A DNA stretch of 64,000 nt from Escallonia rubra (taxonomy: Eukaryota; Streptophyta; Magnoliopsida; Escalloniales; Escalloniaceae): positions 1,047,001-1,111,000 of the forward strand of contig JAVXUO010000638.1 of NCBI GenBank assembly GCA_033065855.1, given 5' to 3'. Under the pieces are notes generated by a model. The model was not told the DNA's origin and did no database searches. It was given only the letters and a program-made list of their open reading frames with translations. The translations under genes were made by a program, and so were the position numbers. Shown here one piece after another: positions 50,075 to 61,544 of the stretch. Within the stretch, counting starts at the first letter, position 1. Every line of letters starts with the position of its first letter.

Positions 50075-50082
50075 TCTTGAGG
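50075..50082. repeat. Left 8-bp target site duplication of hAT element
   Basis: TCTTGAGG, repeated exactly at 51457-51464. Confidence 0.9.
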
Positions 50083-51456
50083 TAGAGGTGTCAAAAGGGC
50101 CGGGCGGCCCGCGGGCTGGCCCGGCCCCGTCGATGAACAGTAGCGGCCCGTGTGCAGAGGGCTTGGGGCCTGGGCCTGGACCAGGCCAAGGAAATCTGGA
50201 AAAAAGCCCGGCCCGGCCCGAAAAAGCCCGATTTTGGCCCGGCCCGAAACTGGCCCGGTTCTGGCCCTGTAGGCCTGTTTGGCATTTGCTGTTTCATTTC
50301 TCTTCTCTGTTTCCTGTTTTCTTGTTTTTTGGTTTTCTGTTGGTTCTTCTTTCTTTCCCAAAAGGGAAAGGTTTCCCCCTTTTTTTTTTCCTTTCATTAT
50401 CTTCCACCCAATGCATCCATTATCCACATATCCCATATTTTAACATTTAACTAACATAGTCATTGTAAGTTGTAACAAGGAGGAGGTGGCAAGACTATAA
50501 AACATGGTTTTTTTTAATTATTTTTTATAAAATTACACAGATGTCCCTAAACTTTACGTATTTATAAAAGCACCCCAAACTTTGAGAGTCATGGTGATAT
50601 TATGAGAAACGTCGCTATAAGAATATTGTTGCTCCGCACTTAGGATAATTAGCAATCATTTTTCAGTAGACTTTCGGACAAAGAAACGTAATCTTGGGAC
50701 ATATTTTGAGATCGAGATTTGTGTACTATTTGAATTATACTTACAAGATTTTCTTTGATTGCACGATTTTGACAAATCTCATATTCACGTCTCTTACGAA
50801 AACAACAAGAATTGGCACACAAAAAGAAAACATTTTTTTGCTTCTCGCTTTTGCTCTAGTTCTTTTTTAGTATTAAGGAATGATAATGGTAAAATATAAG
50901 AGCGCATCAACAATAAAGTTTTTCGAGCCTCAACCCATTATTAAAAGTAAAAGTAGCCTACAACAGTTTGCTCTATATAACAATCATTGTCGCTAAATGT
51001 TATTAGTGTCATTTTGCATGCATTCTTTTAACAATTGTTTTAGCATTACAATCGTTTTGCATACGTTCTTTTAAGAATTGTTTTAACGTTACAAAATAAA
51101 AGTTACTAGACATATTTAAAAGGAAATACTCATGTCTCATGTAGTAACCAATTCTTTTTTCCCAATTCAAGATAAATTCATGAGGAAGTTGTATCTCTAA
51201 TAAAACAACATTATGAGTAAAGAGGGATAATTATAGCCAATTAAATAAAGAAATTACACAAAAAAAAAATAAAAAAATTTGGGCCCGGGCCCGGCCCAAG
51301 CCCGGCCCTAAATATTGGGCCTAGGGCCAGGGCCTGGACTGGGCCTAGGTTTCCCTTCGGCAGGCCCGACCCGGTTGGCAGCCCCACTGGCCCGGCCCCG
51401 GCCCGGCCCCTGGGCTTGGGCTGGGCCGGCCCAAGCCCGGCCCTTTGACATCTCTA
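50083..51456. mobile_element. Complete non-autonomous hAT-type element with GGCCCGG-rich ends
   Basis: The left end TAGAGGTGTCAAAAGGGCCGGGC matches the complement of the right end, TAGAGATGTCAAAGGGCCGGGC. A perfect 8-bp duplication TCTTGAGG flanks the element. These are hAT hallmarks. The outer 170-200 bases on each side are packed with GGCCCGGCCCGAA and GGCCCAAGCCCGG units, while the roughly 1-kb interior is AT-rich. Several overlapping open frames in the ends are products of the repeats, and no transposase is present. It lies between TSPO and ALG3. Confidence 0.92.
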
Positions 51457-51464
51457 TCTTGAGG

Positions 51465-52585
51465 GGTTACCTTCCTTCCACCTCTTTGATTTCAGTGTCA
51501 CCAGTCTTGGTGAGTCTAGTCAGCATTCTTGTCATGGATATTCAGCCTCGTGACAATCCACGTCAACTATCATCACGTCGGTACTATACAATAGAGGTGT
51601 TATATAATATTTAACGATAAAAATTAACACTGGAAATGTTTTTTACTATTATTAAAATTTATAATGATTGTTATTAAAAAAATATTTAGACGGTATTTTT
51701 TTAATATTGCACTTCCATAGAGGATCTTGATCCTCGACATCCATCAACCCCATCGTCACCTCATTTTTGTTTATTCCCTTCATTGACATCCATCAAATCC
51801 ACCGTTATCCCCTTGACACCGCGTCTCATCGATCACCTCTTTTTTTTTTTTTTATTCCCTTTCGCATCGATTCATCGGTCTCGCAATCCATCGAGATAAA
51901 ATTAAAGGTTTCGGCGAATCGCTGTTGATAACGGATCTTGGTAACTTCCGGCTGGATCGAGGTTGGTTATGATGAAGTTTTGATAACCAATTGATGGTGT
52001 TTGTCATTGCTACCAGGAGGGGTTTGGGGTAGGTTGATTCTTTGAACATGTAAACAACAATCAGTCACAGTGACTCTGTTTGTTGCCCCTGGTAACAATG
52101 GGTGTCATTTGCAGCTCCCTGAGTTTATGCTTTGCGAGAACACAATTTTAGCGACAAATGAAAATGCAAAAAATATAAATATATACTCCGTAATAGGTAT
52201 AAAAATAGATCCTCTTTTGCGTTTTCCTTTTAATCAAAAAAAAAACTTTTAGGAACTAAAAGTGCACAAATCGATAGTGCCTTTTACGGGGCGAATCGTA
52301 CAAAAAATCTCCTCACTAGATTGGCACCAAATACGCCAATTGATACATTAATTTTGCTAATAGATAATCGCTTGAACTGTAATCGATCCTTGTCGTGTGC
52401 AAATCATTACGTATAAAGAGCATTGATAACTTTAAAAAAGAAAAACTACGTAAGAAAAGAGTGTCAAAAAGACTACTCTTCATTTATTTACAAAGAAAAA
52501 CAACTTAATAGTTGTTGCGGAGTTCAAAGTTTCAGTTTCTTAAAACAGGAACAGTACTTACACGGAAAGAAAAAGGCATCCTGTC
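51465..52585. other. Spacer between hAT element and TSPO 3' end
   Basis: No gene is recognised. The right part near 52500 probably belongs to the TSPO 3' untranslated region. Confidence 0.5.
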
Positions 52586-53155
52586 TCAGAGATACACAAG
52601 CTTAAGGTTTACAAGAGCAAGAAACGCAGCCCACGCCAAAGAAAGCTTAACTAGATCTCCGGCTATCGGATTCACCTTCCGAAACATCCGAGAACACCCG
52701 GCCAGAACCCCAAACAAAGCCAAACACACCACCAACCCGACCCGACTCGCTCCCACCGTGAACACCACCGGATCCCACGCCAGGCTCAGCGCGAGCTGGC
52801 TCAAGAACAATGCCCCGGCCATCGGCTCCCTGTGAAACCCGCCTTCGGCCCAAACAAGCCATGCCGACAGGCCCATGATGAAAGACGAGGCCAGGCAGGT
52901 CATGTGCAAGGCCCACAGCGGCGGGAACCAGAAAGGCTTCCGCAGAGCGTGGTAGCTCTGGCTGGAACCGAACAGGGTGATGTTCAGGAGGGTCAGAGAG
53001 AGAGGGAGTGCAACTGCTATGGCCAGCGACCGGATCCCGCGTCTGGCCATGGAAGTCTTCTTCTGTCTCTTCACTCTGCTGCTGCTGTTGTTCATATCTC
53101 CTACGTTGGGTTCTTGTTCGTCTCTGGTTCTATGTTTGATGTCTTGGGAAGCCAT
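52586..53155 (-). CDS. TSPO: Translocator protein homolog (TSPO / tryptophan-rich sensory protein)
   Basis: An intronless frame of 189 residues. The first 45 residues are a hydrophilic plant-specific extension (MASQDIKHRTRDEQEPNVG and on, ending KRQKKTSMARRG). The five-helix TSPO/MBR domain follows: RSLAIAVALPLSLTLLNITLF, FWFPPLWALHMTCLASSFIMGL-AWLVW, LFLSQLALSLAWDPVVFTVG, RVGLVVCLALFGVLAGC, and VKLSLAWAAFLALVNLKLVYL. Plant TSPO is an ABA- and osmotic-stress-induced ER/Golgi membrane protein that binds porphyrin and is degraded by autophagy. The start at 53155 gives a length near the Arabidopsis protein. The frame stays open to 53374, but the extra residues (Pro/Thr-rich, crossing the promoter motifs) lack similarity. 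The coding region is G+C-rich. Confidence 0.94.
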   Translation of the reverse strand: MASQDIKHRTRDEQEPNVGDMNNSSSRVKRQKKTSMARRGIRSLAIAVALPLSLTLLNITLFGSSQSYHALRKPFWFPPLWALHMTCLASSFIMGLSAWLVWAEGGFHREPMAGALFLSQLALSLAWDPVVFTVGASRVGLVVCLALFGVLAGCSRMFRKVNPIAGDLVKLSLAWAAFLALVNLKLVYL

Positions 53156-53336
53156 GATCGCAAGGTTTCTTCTTCTTAGGACAAATACAGTGTTTGGTCG
53201 AGTGTTTTTAGGGACTGGGGGCTGTCTGTGGTTTGAGGTGAGAGCTTGGTTTTCGGGTGTACTTGTACGGATAGGTTCGTGGGAGAAGAGAGGACAGGTG
53301 GGCGTAGGAGGTGGCGAGCGGTGGATGATAGGGTTA

Positions 53337-53434
53337 CACGTGGGTTTGCCGGCACTGCATGAGGATTTGGTCAAAGGTTTCCTCCTTTGTTGTTTAAGTT
53401 CCGCTGACGTGGGAACTTATACGTGTACACGTGG
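53337..53434 (-). promoter_or_regulatory. Cluster of ACGT cores (G-box/ABRE) upstream of TSPO
   Basis: CACGTGG occurs at 53337-53343 and 53428-53434, ACGTGGG at 53407-53413 and ACGTGT at 53421-53426. They lie 180-280 bases upstream of the TSPO start codon. Paired ABREs are the usual binding sites of ABF/AREB bZIP factors and fit the known ABA induction of plant TSPO. Confidence 0.65.
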
Positions 53435-54827
53435 TCGGATGCTACACGATGGGTTACACTTACACCCAAAGGATTTCTGTGGAAGTCGAAAACTATGGGG
53501 TGCATGACCCACACCAATATTTTTTCTCAGTTCAGCAGAAACCTGGACTTGCATTATGAGGTGAACATTTGCATGAACCAGATTTATTGAATCAATTTAT
53601 CAGTTCAAATTTGTATATAATGTAGTTCAAAATTTGTTTTTGACAATTTTTTGTTGGATTCATGATTTGTCCAAGTTATTTAAATTTGTTCCTGAAAGTA
53701 GCCCAAGCTCTTACAACATTTATGTTGCTCCAGCTTTTATGTGAAAATTAGATTGAGTTTGGACCTTATTTAGGACCTAGGACTCTATGGCGTGAGGGAG
53801 AATGTGATATCCTGCATAAGGAACGGAGAGTGTTATATCTCGTATCTGATGTAGGATACGTCGTGAATGACCTTATACCCCGCATATTTCCTCACTCACC
53901 AACACGCACCTCATGATTTGACTTTTGAGCAGCGGCAACAGATCGCGGTTAGGGTATGGATTTGGGTGAAGGAGGAGGCCATGATTGTTGGGGTATGGTG
54001 GGTTGCTGGTGGTTGTATTGAAATGATAGGGGTTTTGGGTTTGTCGAAAATTGGGATTAAGGATTCATTCAATGTAAAAAACTTGAAAAAGAAGAGTTAA
54101 TGGAAGAGCAGATTGGAGCAGCGGAAGTATGGTGGGTTGGGGTGGTTGGGATTAGGATTCAGGTTGGAGAGAGGGGAAAAAGACCCGTGGGTTTACATGA
54201 GGGTTACATGGGAACGACCATAAACCATTTTTTTTTTTTCAAAAATAAGATTTTGGGTCCAATTGCTACGGATTTAAAATGTTAAGGTGATAAGTGATAC
54301 AATTACAACCTCAAGGTTTTAAGCGAGAAAAAGATACAAACTCTGTAGAGTTACGGAGTCTTGTTCCAGTGACTGATGCACTTTCCCCTGGTGATATCTA
54401 TCTTTACCTGCCTTTCTCCGATGGCATATCAACTATTGTAAATTTTCAGACCCAACTGTTGTCTTGTGTTCTGCCAGTTGTACTTTGATTCCTTGGTTAA
54501 TGGAATTTCAGTTCAGCCAAAAAAAAAAAGAAGGCAAAATGAGGCGTAGAGTCATACTATTATTCATTTTTATTTATCGACTATTATCATCGACCCAAAC
54601 TTACTATTCATCCTTGAAAATTACCAGGAAAGAAGACGACGATCTAAACATTAGAGCTTCCATAGCTCCATGATGTAACCTTTAGAAATGCATGATAGTT
54701 TCGATAACAAATGCGAACAATGTTGATACAAATTCAACAGAGCAACATTATAACATAAAACTGTGTAGCAATAGCTTAAGAATACATACATGGGAATAAT
54801 GATTGAAGGACGTCCAGACAGCTTTTT
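53435..54827. other. Spacer between TSPO promoter and AlkB-like 3' end
   Basis: No gene is recognised. Frames at 53867-54285 read as low-complexity GGTTGG-type sequence. Confidence 0.5.
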
Positions 54828-57800
54828 CTACTCGCTGCCGCAAAGCTTCCTTAAGGTGATGGAGGTTCTCCTTTTCTGATCAATACTTTGCCCTTGCCAA
54901 TCTTGAAACCCAGGCTTGCGATTTATTTCGTGCTTCCATAGATATCGCGCTTCCCCCCACATTAGAACTAGAGATCCTGGGGTCAGATATACAGGAATCC
55001 TCGTTAAATGTTGAGTTCCGTTAACTTCCTTCCCTGTACCAGTCTCTTCGCTTTCAGCCCGACTGAAATGCATCACACAAGATGATTCTAGAGAGACAAT
55101 GGCAATTCCATCTTCAAACCGCATCAAGTCAACGTGTGCACAAATTCCCTGCACAGCATGCACATGAACCCACACGCGTGAGGCAGGATCCTTTTGGTCA
55201 CTGAAAGATCACAAATAGAAATGATAATCACAATAAAAACACATACTAGTTTCTTGCCACGAAAAAGTGCCAAAAATTCAAAGCTGAAGAAACACAGAAT
55301 CCTAGAAGAAGTTTATTCTTCGAGCATTAACCTATGCAGAAAGCATCTAAGGAATAATTAGGAAGGCGCAGAAGATGCCCACGGGTAACAAATTGTAACA
55401 ATCTTGACCCAAAACTTTTCGTTTTAAACAGCGAAAGAAAAAAATCACAGCATTGAAAATGCAAGCTTTCTGATCTGCATCAGATATAGTTAGGCCATCA
55501 CCAGCACTACCTGAATTTGCAAGCTTTGCCATAATCAACAAAAGAGACGTATGCCATGTTTAGAAGCACAAGGTATAGATACCTAAAAACAATATGCTCT
55601 CCTCGGGAAACAAAATAACAACACACCACTGTTCAAGAATTTCAGAGACGAAATTGTAATGATCAACTAATATATGTACGTATATAAATGGAGTGTGTGT
55701 GCGTGTCTTTAAGTCTACCTGGTACATATTACCTCCACTTAAAGAGGATTGCTGTTGGGGGTGGGCAACAATGTGTGCCACACGCCCAAATGACTTTTCT
55801 AGGAAAAAAAACACAATGAAACAAAGGAGGGTTTTTGCGCAAGCTTTCTGATTAGCAATAATAGCACCAACCGGATACTAGAAAAAACCGCAGTACAGCC
55901 TGCTTTTGTAATTTGTATCATGGTTTTAGTATAAGCAAGGTAGCCATATGGAGCACTCTCTGATTACCGCGCAAGAAGCTCCTAACTGCTAGGTGGCACT
56001 GAGCGTAAAAAATTCACATGCAAGGAGCCACAAACACTACTGCTTATGGCATAAGATCTCTCTCTGTCCTAGGACGTCACAAAACTTGGCGCTATTGGCA
56101 CCATAGTTCCACAATAAAATGCTCATGGCAGTCATGTATCGGAATATTCTGACAGATAGCAAGAAAATCTAGAACACAGGATCCCTACCCATCAAATAGA
56201 GTTCAAAAGCCCAGTCCGTCCATCATCACTATACCTCCTCCAACGAAGAACCCAAAATCAACATAGTAACAAGATGAATAAACAACAAGGAAATGGAATA
56301 CCATAAACCTAGACAGTAACTATCCGGGGTTCAATTTCTTGACAATTTAGCTAAGCTTGGCAGATATTACACATGAACGAGTCACTAAAGCTTGACCATA
56401 AAGCAAACACAAAACTGCAGTACAATCTTCGAGAATTTTGAACCAAGTATGTGCAAACACCAACCAAACTAATAATTTCTAAGCTTAATACAAGCACGAG
56501 CGCCCACGTACATGCACACGCGCGCGCACGCGGTGAAAGAGGTGTATGACTCACATTGCAATAAGATAACCTGAAAACAGATGGGGAGGGGGAGGGGGAG
56601 GGCACAGCACTAACTCCGAAAGCAGCTCTATTTAAGCATGACTAAAAGGCAGTCACGCAAAACCTTCAAAAATCATATCGCACCTCACCTGGTTGGTAAA
56701 TGTTTACAATCAGTTGATTAAAGAGAGGCTCTCTCCACAATAGTTCTGATGGAAATATACATGCTTCTTCAACCTTATCACAAGCTTTGTCCCAGGTTTC
56801 AGAGACAAAATCACTAAACTGGACAACCTCGCGAATAGAATTACAGAGTTCGGTTGCCCATGCTGGAAGATCTCCAAACCTCATAGCCTGCAATGGATGG
56901 GATGCATCATAACATAAAGTAGACAACTACTGAATATATCTGACTGCGAAGTATCCAGCACATAGTAAAGTGAACTAGAATACTAATTTAGCACATGGAA
57001 GAATACAATAAGAGATCCCGAAGAATGGCATCCCTTGCATGTCACAGCAAGGAAGAGATCTTATGCCCATTCATCGCATTATGCAAAATTAATTGAGACC
57101 ATCAAGGTTATTTTCAATATATATACACAGACCAGTTCCTACATGATATACATAAAAACAATCTGTGACATAGATATACGTATATACATGTGTGCGTGTG
57201 TGTATCAGATCTGCATATGTGTGTGCATACATATTATGTTTATCTAGTTCTTCAAAAACCCGCTGAGCAACGTAAGGTCAATATTTTGCGCTTCATACTT
57301 TCTGCTAGCCCTGTAAAGTATTGTACAGTGGTCTGAATCATGGGGCCAAATACATATGAAATCACTTCAACACATTCATATCTCACAATCATGTGGCCAT
57401 ATATTCATAAGCAATATACGCATTGGTAGCCATAAAACCAGTAAAAGCAGTTCACTAGGGTAATGAATTTGGCGTAGTAGCTTATATGTGACCGCCTCCT
57501 ACATCATGACCTCGTTAACTGACTTTATAATTGTTTGTTGGTAGTATCCATGTACTATAACAAAAAATATCCCCACATATGATGCAAGGCCATTATAAAA
57601 TTTTGTCACAGCATTGAACTTTCATTAAAGTGCAAAATAGATATCAATGTCAGAAAACTGTGTTCTTTTCATATATCTTTGATTCCATAGATTCGGGCGA
57701 AGCAGAAGCTTAACTGTCTTGGCTAGCTTAAGCTGTCGTCTAGAACCATCTTTACTAGAAAGAAACAACAATGAATAGGTAAAAATGCTTAACTTTCTGG

Positions 57801-60021
57801 TAAGGACATGTCGTAGCTTTAGTGTTAATGTAATACAGAAATGTTTATGCTTGAAAACCATATGAATCGCCTTCTGACCGACACAATCAATCCAAAACGG
57901 AAAAAAAAAAAGTTGTGCTGCAAGTAGAGAGTAGCAACCTCTCCTATCTAACATGACATGCTTAGGCTGTGCAAACCTGATTGTGAGAGGCTTCAGTGAG
58001 CCATCCTTCTGCAGCCATAAAGGAGAAAATAAGATACATTAGAGGTTGGCCAAATTGAATCGCTGTTTCGGTTTTTTCTCAACTTGAAAACGATGAAATA
58101 ATATACATCTAGGATGGCAAAATCCTATTTATGTCAGTAAAAAGGTGATGGCAATAATTCTAAGAACTACTAGGAGAACTAACAATTATTGTAATAAAGC
58201 TGCCAACGGAATACCTTGGAAAATTTTAAAAATTAAGCATACGAAAGTAGCATTGCACAAGACGAGAGATGAAAACTAAAAAAACCTGTATCGACAGTTT
58301 CCTTGGTACTTGGGTGCAAGAATCTAGATTAGCGCTAAAATAACACCCCCCCCCCCCCCACACACACACACTCACACCCAAAAACAAGTCCCTTTCCCTC
58401 CCTCCTTGCCCTCCCTCGCCACAGTTTCTTGGATGTTTGGTGAAATGGACACCCAAGATAGGGCAAGATGCGGTTTCTAAGCTCCCTAATCAAGTTCCTT
58501 CTCAGCCTTCCCCTCATTTCTTCTCCTCCTCCATTGCTATCTGCCTATCCCATCATGTCTTTTCAGTTTGCCCAATTCTAAGAACATGTAACGATCGATG
58601 TCATTCACTTCATCCTACTAAATTCATGCAGTAACAGTTCTGTTCACCAATATGAACTCATCATATCGATTAGAAACATAAATGCATTCATCATAAAACC
58701 ACATAGAGCTGGTGAACAGCAATTGTTGATGTATTTGTAGGCCCCACAGAAAGATGGTTGACTTTTGCGACTCCTGGCATAAAATTGAAGCCGTAAAATT
58801 GACTTCACTCGTTATTTTTTTCCTTAGTTTTTGACTTGTCAAACTATACATGCGTGATCTATAAGCATAGTTGCCAATACCGTACCGGCCGGTACGTACC
58901 CACTTTTGCCTTCTATTGGTACAGTATCCTTTTATTTTATATCGATCAAAATACCCTCCGTACCGCTTGTACCGGTCGGTACAGGTGATACTGGCCGAGA
59001 ACTAAATGTGATTTGTACCAGATCCTAAAAAAATGTAAAAGTTACAATTTCGTTGGGCAATTTAATAAATTGACCTATAAACACTATATAGGAAAAAATC
59101 ATAGGTTCTATTATATCAAACAAACCCTCTGTAACACCTCAGAATATTCATCCCAATTTGCATGATTTTTCCTGGTAAGTCTTCAATGTTCATCAAAGTT
59201 TTCAGTTTGCTTTAACTTTTTCTCTCAGCTTTGATTTACTTTACAGCTAGAAGCTTTCATCATATTCACATACTGCTTCCCACCAACCCACCTACACACA
59301 CAGAACGACGTCCTTCTTTAATGAACAGCTTATTCTTCTCTAAAAATTCGCTAATGTGAGAGTTGAAAAGGGAGTAATTCTAGAAGAGGTAAAAAGATTG
59401 AATAAGTTATTCATTCCCGATGCCACGGTATGCGAATAAACGGCTTATTTAAAACAAACAGCTCCAGTTGAAAAATGAAATAATTCAAGCAGTACAAGAA
59501 TAAACAGCTAATGGAAGGAATTATATATGCATATAATTGTAGCTTCACGGATGAATGAGTGTTAAATGTGTGTATAATTAATGAAAAATTCGGAAACAAT
59601 ACCAATACCGTATTATTTCACTGATAAAATCAGTTCCGATACGGTATTTATAAGTATGTCTATAAGTACAATCTGCTTCCAATTCAATCTCTTAACTTTT
59701 ATGTTAGAAATTTACTAAAGGGGACAAAAACTATGAAACGGCACGAGTACCTTTTTGGATATCGAAGAGCAACGAAGAGTGTTGTTGAGGTGATAAAAAG
59801 TCTCTGCATAGCCATAGGCCGTTGATCCCTGTGATTTGTTGCCATGTAGGGTTTGTACCGAAGATTGACTGAGATGCAGCTTCATCACCACAATCGAGTG
59901 AATCGACGGACTCAAGTTGTTCCAGTTGCCGCTGCTGTTGTTGCTGGTGATGATCGTCACCTTCGCTATCTGACGATTCACCAAAGGCGTCCTTGAGAAG
60001 CGCCTTGTGTAGCTCATCCAT
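54828..60021 (-). CDS. AlkB-like 2-oxoglutarate/Fe(II)-dependent dioxygenase
   Basis: Four minus-strand exons (59751-60021, 57977-58008, 56684-56887, 54828-55148) give 275 residues. The first 50 residues are acidic and hold a Gln-rich stretch (DDHHQQQQQRQLEQLE). Then come INGLWLCRDFLSPQQHSSLL, EGWLTEASHNQ and AMRFGDLPAWA, the N-terminal lid of AlkB folds. LIVNIYQPGEGICAHVDL leads into the jelly-roll core. The iron ligands are His174, Asp176 (HVD) and His242 (WKHEIN). The 2-oxoglutarate-binding Arg lies in RRTSITLRKL (Arg263/Arg269). The family oxidatively demethylates nucleic acid or protein; the ALKBH8-like/plant At4g02485-like branch seems closest, from memory. No RNA-binding or methyltransferase domain is attached, so the substrate is open. 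Intron 1 (1742 bases) carries a hAT-like element and a poly-C run. Confidence 0.92.
58346..58359. repeat. Poly-C run, 14 bases, followed by (AC)n
   Basis: Fourteen C bases followed by ACACACACAC, inside intron 1 of the AlkB-like gene. On the transcribed minus strand it reads as poly-G. Confidence 0.8.
58868..59648. mobile_element. hAT-like element with GTACCGG repeats in AlkB-like intron 1
   Basis: The left end TAGTTGCCAATACCGTACCGG corresponds to the right end CCGATACGGTATT read in complement; the right terminus lacks about eight bases. Flanking sequences TATAAGCA (58860-58867) and TATAAGTA (59649-59656) form an imperfect 8-bp duplication. Near the left end, CCGGCCGGTACG, TACCGGTCGGTAC and CCGTACCGC recur as subterminal repeats. 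No transposase is present. Confidence 0.58.
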
Positions 60022-60304
60022 TGTTGGATTGTTGGTAGTGCTCGATTAACGCAGTTCATAGTTCATTTCATACATGGTTTTTAATTCGTCACTAAAAGGA
60101 AAATTTTGCCACTTGTAGTAATTAGACAACTTTTTTTTTTTTCTAATCCACTTAAGCGAATCGATTTACCTATATATCGATGATGTCACTCTTTATACTA
60201 CTATACAGTAATTTTTATCTTAAAAAAAAGATAAACTAAATGCCCAACAATAATAGACTCTAAACACATTACCAGAGATATTGAAATAACATGCTAAGAA
60301 ATGA
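60022..60304. other. Upstream region of the AlkB-like gene
   Basis: Less than 300 bases separate the AlkB-like start codon from a MITE. No clear TATA box is seen. Confidence 0.4.
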
Positions 60305-60310
60305 AGCTAC

Positions 60311-60767
60311 GGTAGTGTTTGGTAATACTTCCAGTTTTGATTTTCTGTTTTCAAAAAAATAAAAACTAAAATCAGTTTAAAAAAAAATATTACAAAAACA
60401 AATGAGTGTTTGATTACCCAATTTTTATTTTGAGTTTTTTCTTTGATGGTGGTTTACGGTGGTGGGGCGTGGCGGTGGCCGACGGTGGTGGTGGTCAGCT
60501 GCTAGCGGTGGCTGCCGATCGTCAACTGTGGCAGGCGGTGGCTGGTGGCTGCCGGCAGTGGGAGGGTGGTGGTGGTCTTAAAATAAAAATCAAAACTGAA
60601 AATCGAAAACTCATTTTTAGAGTTTTCAAAAACAGTATTGGTTTAAAATTTGGTTTTCAAAACTGAAGAAAAATAATAATAAATTGTGTGTCAAACGCGT
60701 TTATTTTCTCTACTTTACAAAATTAGAAAAAAAACTAAAAAAATAAATATTACCAAACAGAATCGTA
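60311..60767. mobile_element. MITE-like element with TGTTTGGTAATA inverted ends
   Basis: The left end GGTAGTGTTTGGTAATACTTC corresponds to the complement of the right end TATTACCAAACAGAATCGTAC. AT-rich arms containing TTTTCAAAA and AAAACTAAAA motifs surround a G-rich core of GGTGGC units (60445-60575). The open frame across the core is low-complexity and not a gene. Confidence 0.55.
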
Positions 60768-60786
60768 CATTAACAAATGTTACAAG

Positions 60787-61308
60787 TCGGTCGAAGTAGC
60801 TAGTGATAAACCATGAAGAACAATTCAAGGATCTTTATGAAAAGTGCTCATTATAACATTCAGTGCCGTTGATAGGCCCATGTACCCGCCAAATTTGAAG
60901 AAACCCAGTCAAGAAGTGACAATTGATTTAACGCACCATTTATGTATAATTATTATATATATATTTTTTGTTAAATTTTCCTTTTATTCTATTAATTGCA
61001 AAGCATTACAATCTCAGCATTTATATACAAACCGAAGTATGCAATATCCTCTATCCATTACATGCTTATTCCTGTATATTCTCTATTTTGTATTAGTATT
61101 GTTTAATCAATCCCCACAAGTAGTGACACACGGATTTATTCGGTCGAAGTAGCTAGTGATTAAGCATGTAAACACAATTTAAGGATTGTTTTGAAAATGC
61201 TCATTATAAATCAGTGTCGTTGATAGGTGAATGACCTGCGCAACAAATAGACAACCCGGTCAATCGGTGAAAAATTGATTTAACGCACCATTTATGTCAG
61301 AATTATTC
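60787..61308. repeat. Diverged 165-bp direct duplication
   Basis: GTCGGTCGAAGTAGCTAGTGAT to ATTGATTTAACGCACCATTTATGT occurs at 60787-60951 and again at 61140-61308, differing by scattered substitutions and small indels. Unrelated AT-rich sequence lies between them. The arrangement may be an old duplication or the ends of a decayed element. Confidence 0.7.
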
Positions 61309-61520
61309 AAGATGAATTTAGTCTGACTGTAATCGGAAATCACTTACCCCTTAATGGTTCTTCTCCTTTCCCTTTTATAGAGTCCCTTCCACTTAGTGGT
61401 TAGTTAATCTCCCTTTAATTTGGGAGTTACCAGACTAATGAGGGGTTACTCTTGTTAATGAGTAGTTACTGCTATTAAGTAGGGATTATTGCCATAATGG
61501 ATAAGAAGTGAGAAGGTGGG
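61309..61520. other. Short-motif-rich spacer
   Basis: Several TTAATGAGTAGTTACT-like units alternate here; no gene. Confidence 0.35.
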
Positions 61521-61544
61521 CGGTTAATACTTCCCACTTTTTCA

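Noticed and set aside
50091..50454. Overlapping open frames of 68-140 codons on both strands
   Set aside because: They arise from GGCCCGG repeats at the end of the hAT element, are Gly/Pro/Ala/Arg-rich in every frame, and encode no transposase.
53156..53374. N-terminal extension of TSPO by 73 codons
   Set aside because: The frame is open, but the extra sequence crosses the G-box cluster and is not TSPO-like; the ATG at 53155 gives the family start.
60406..60666. Gly/Trp-rich 86-codon frame
   Set aside because: It is a product of the GGTGGC-rich core of a MITE.
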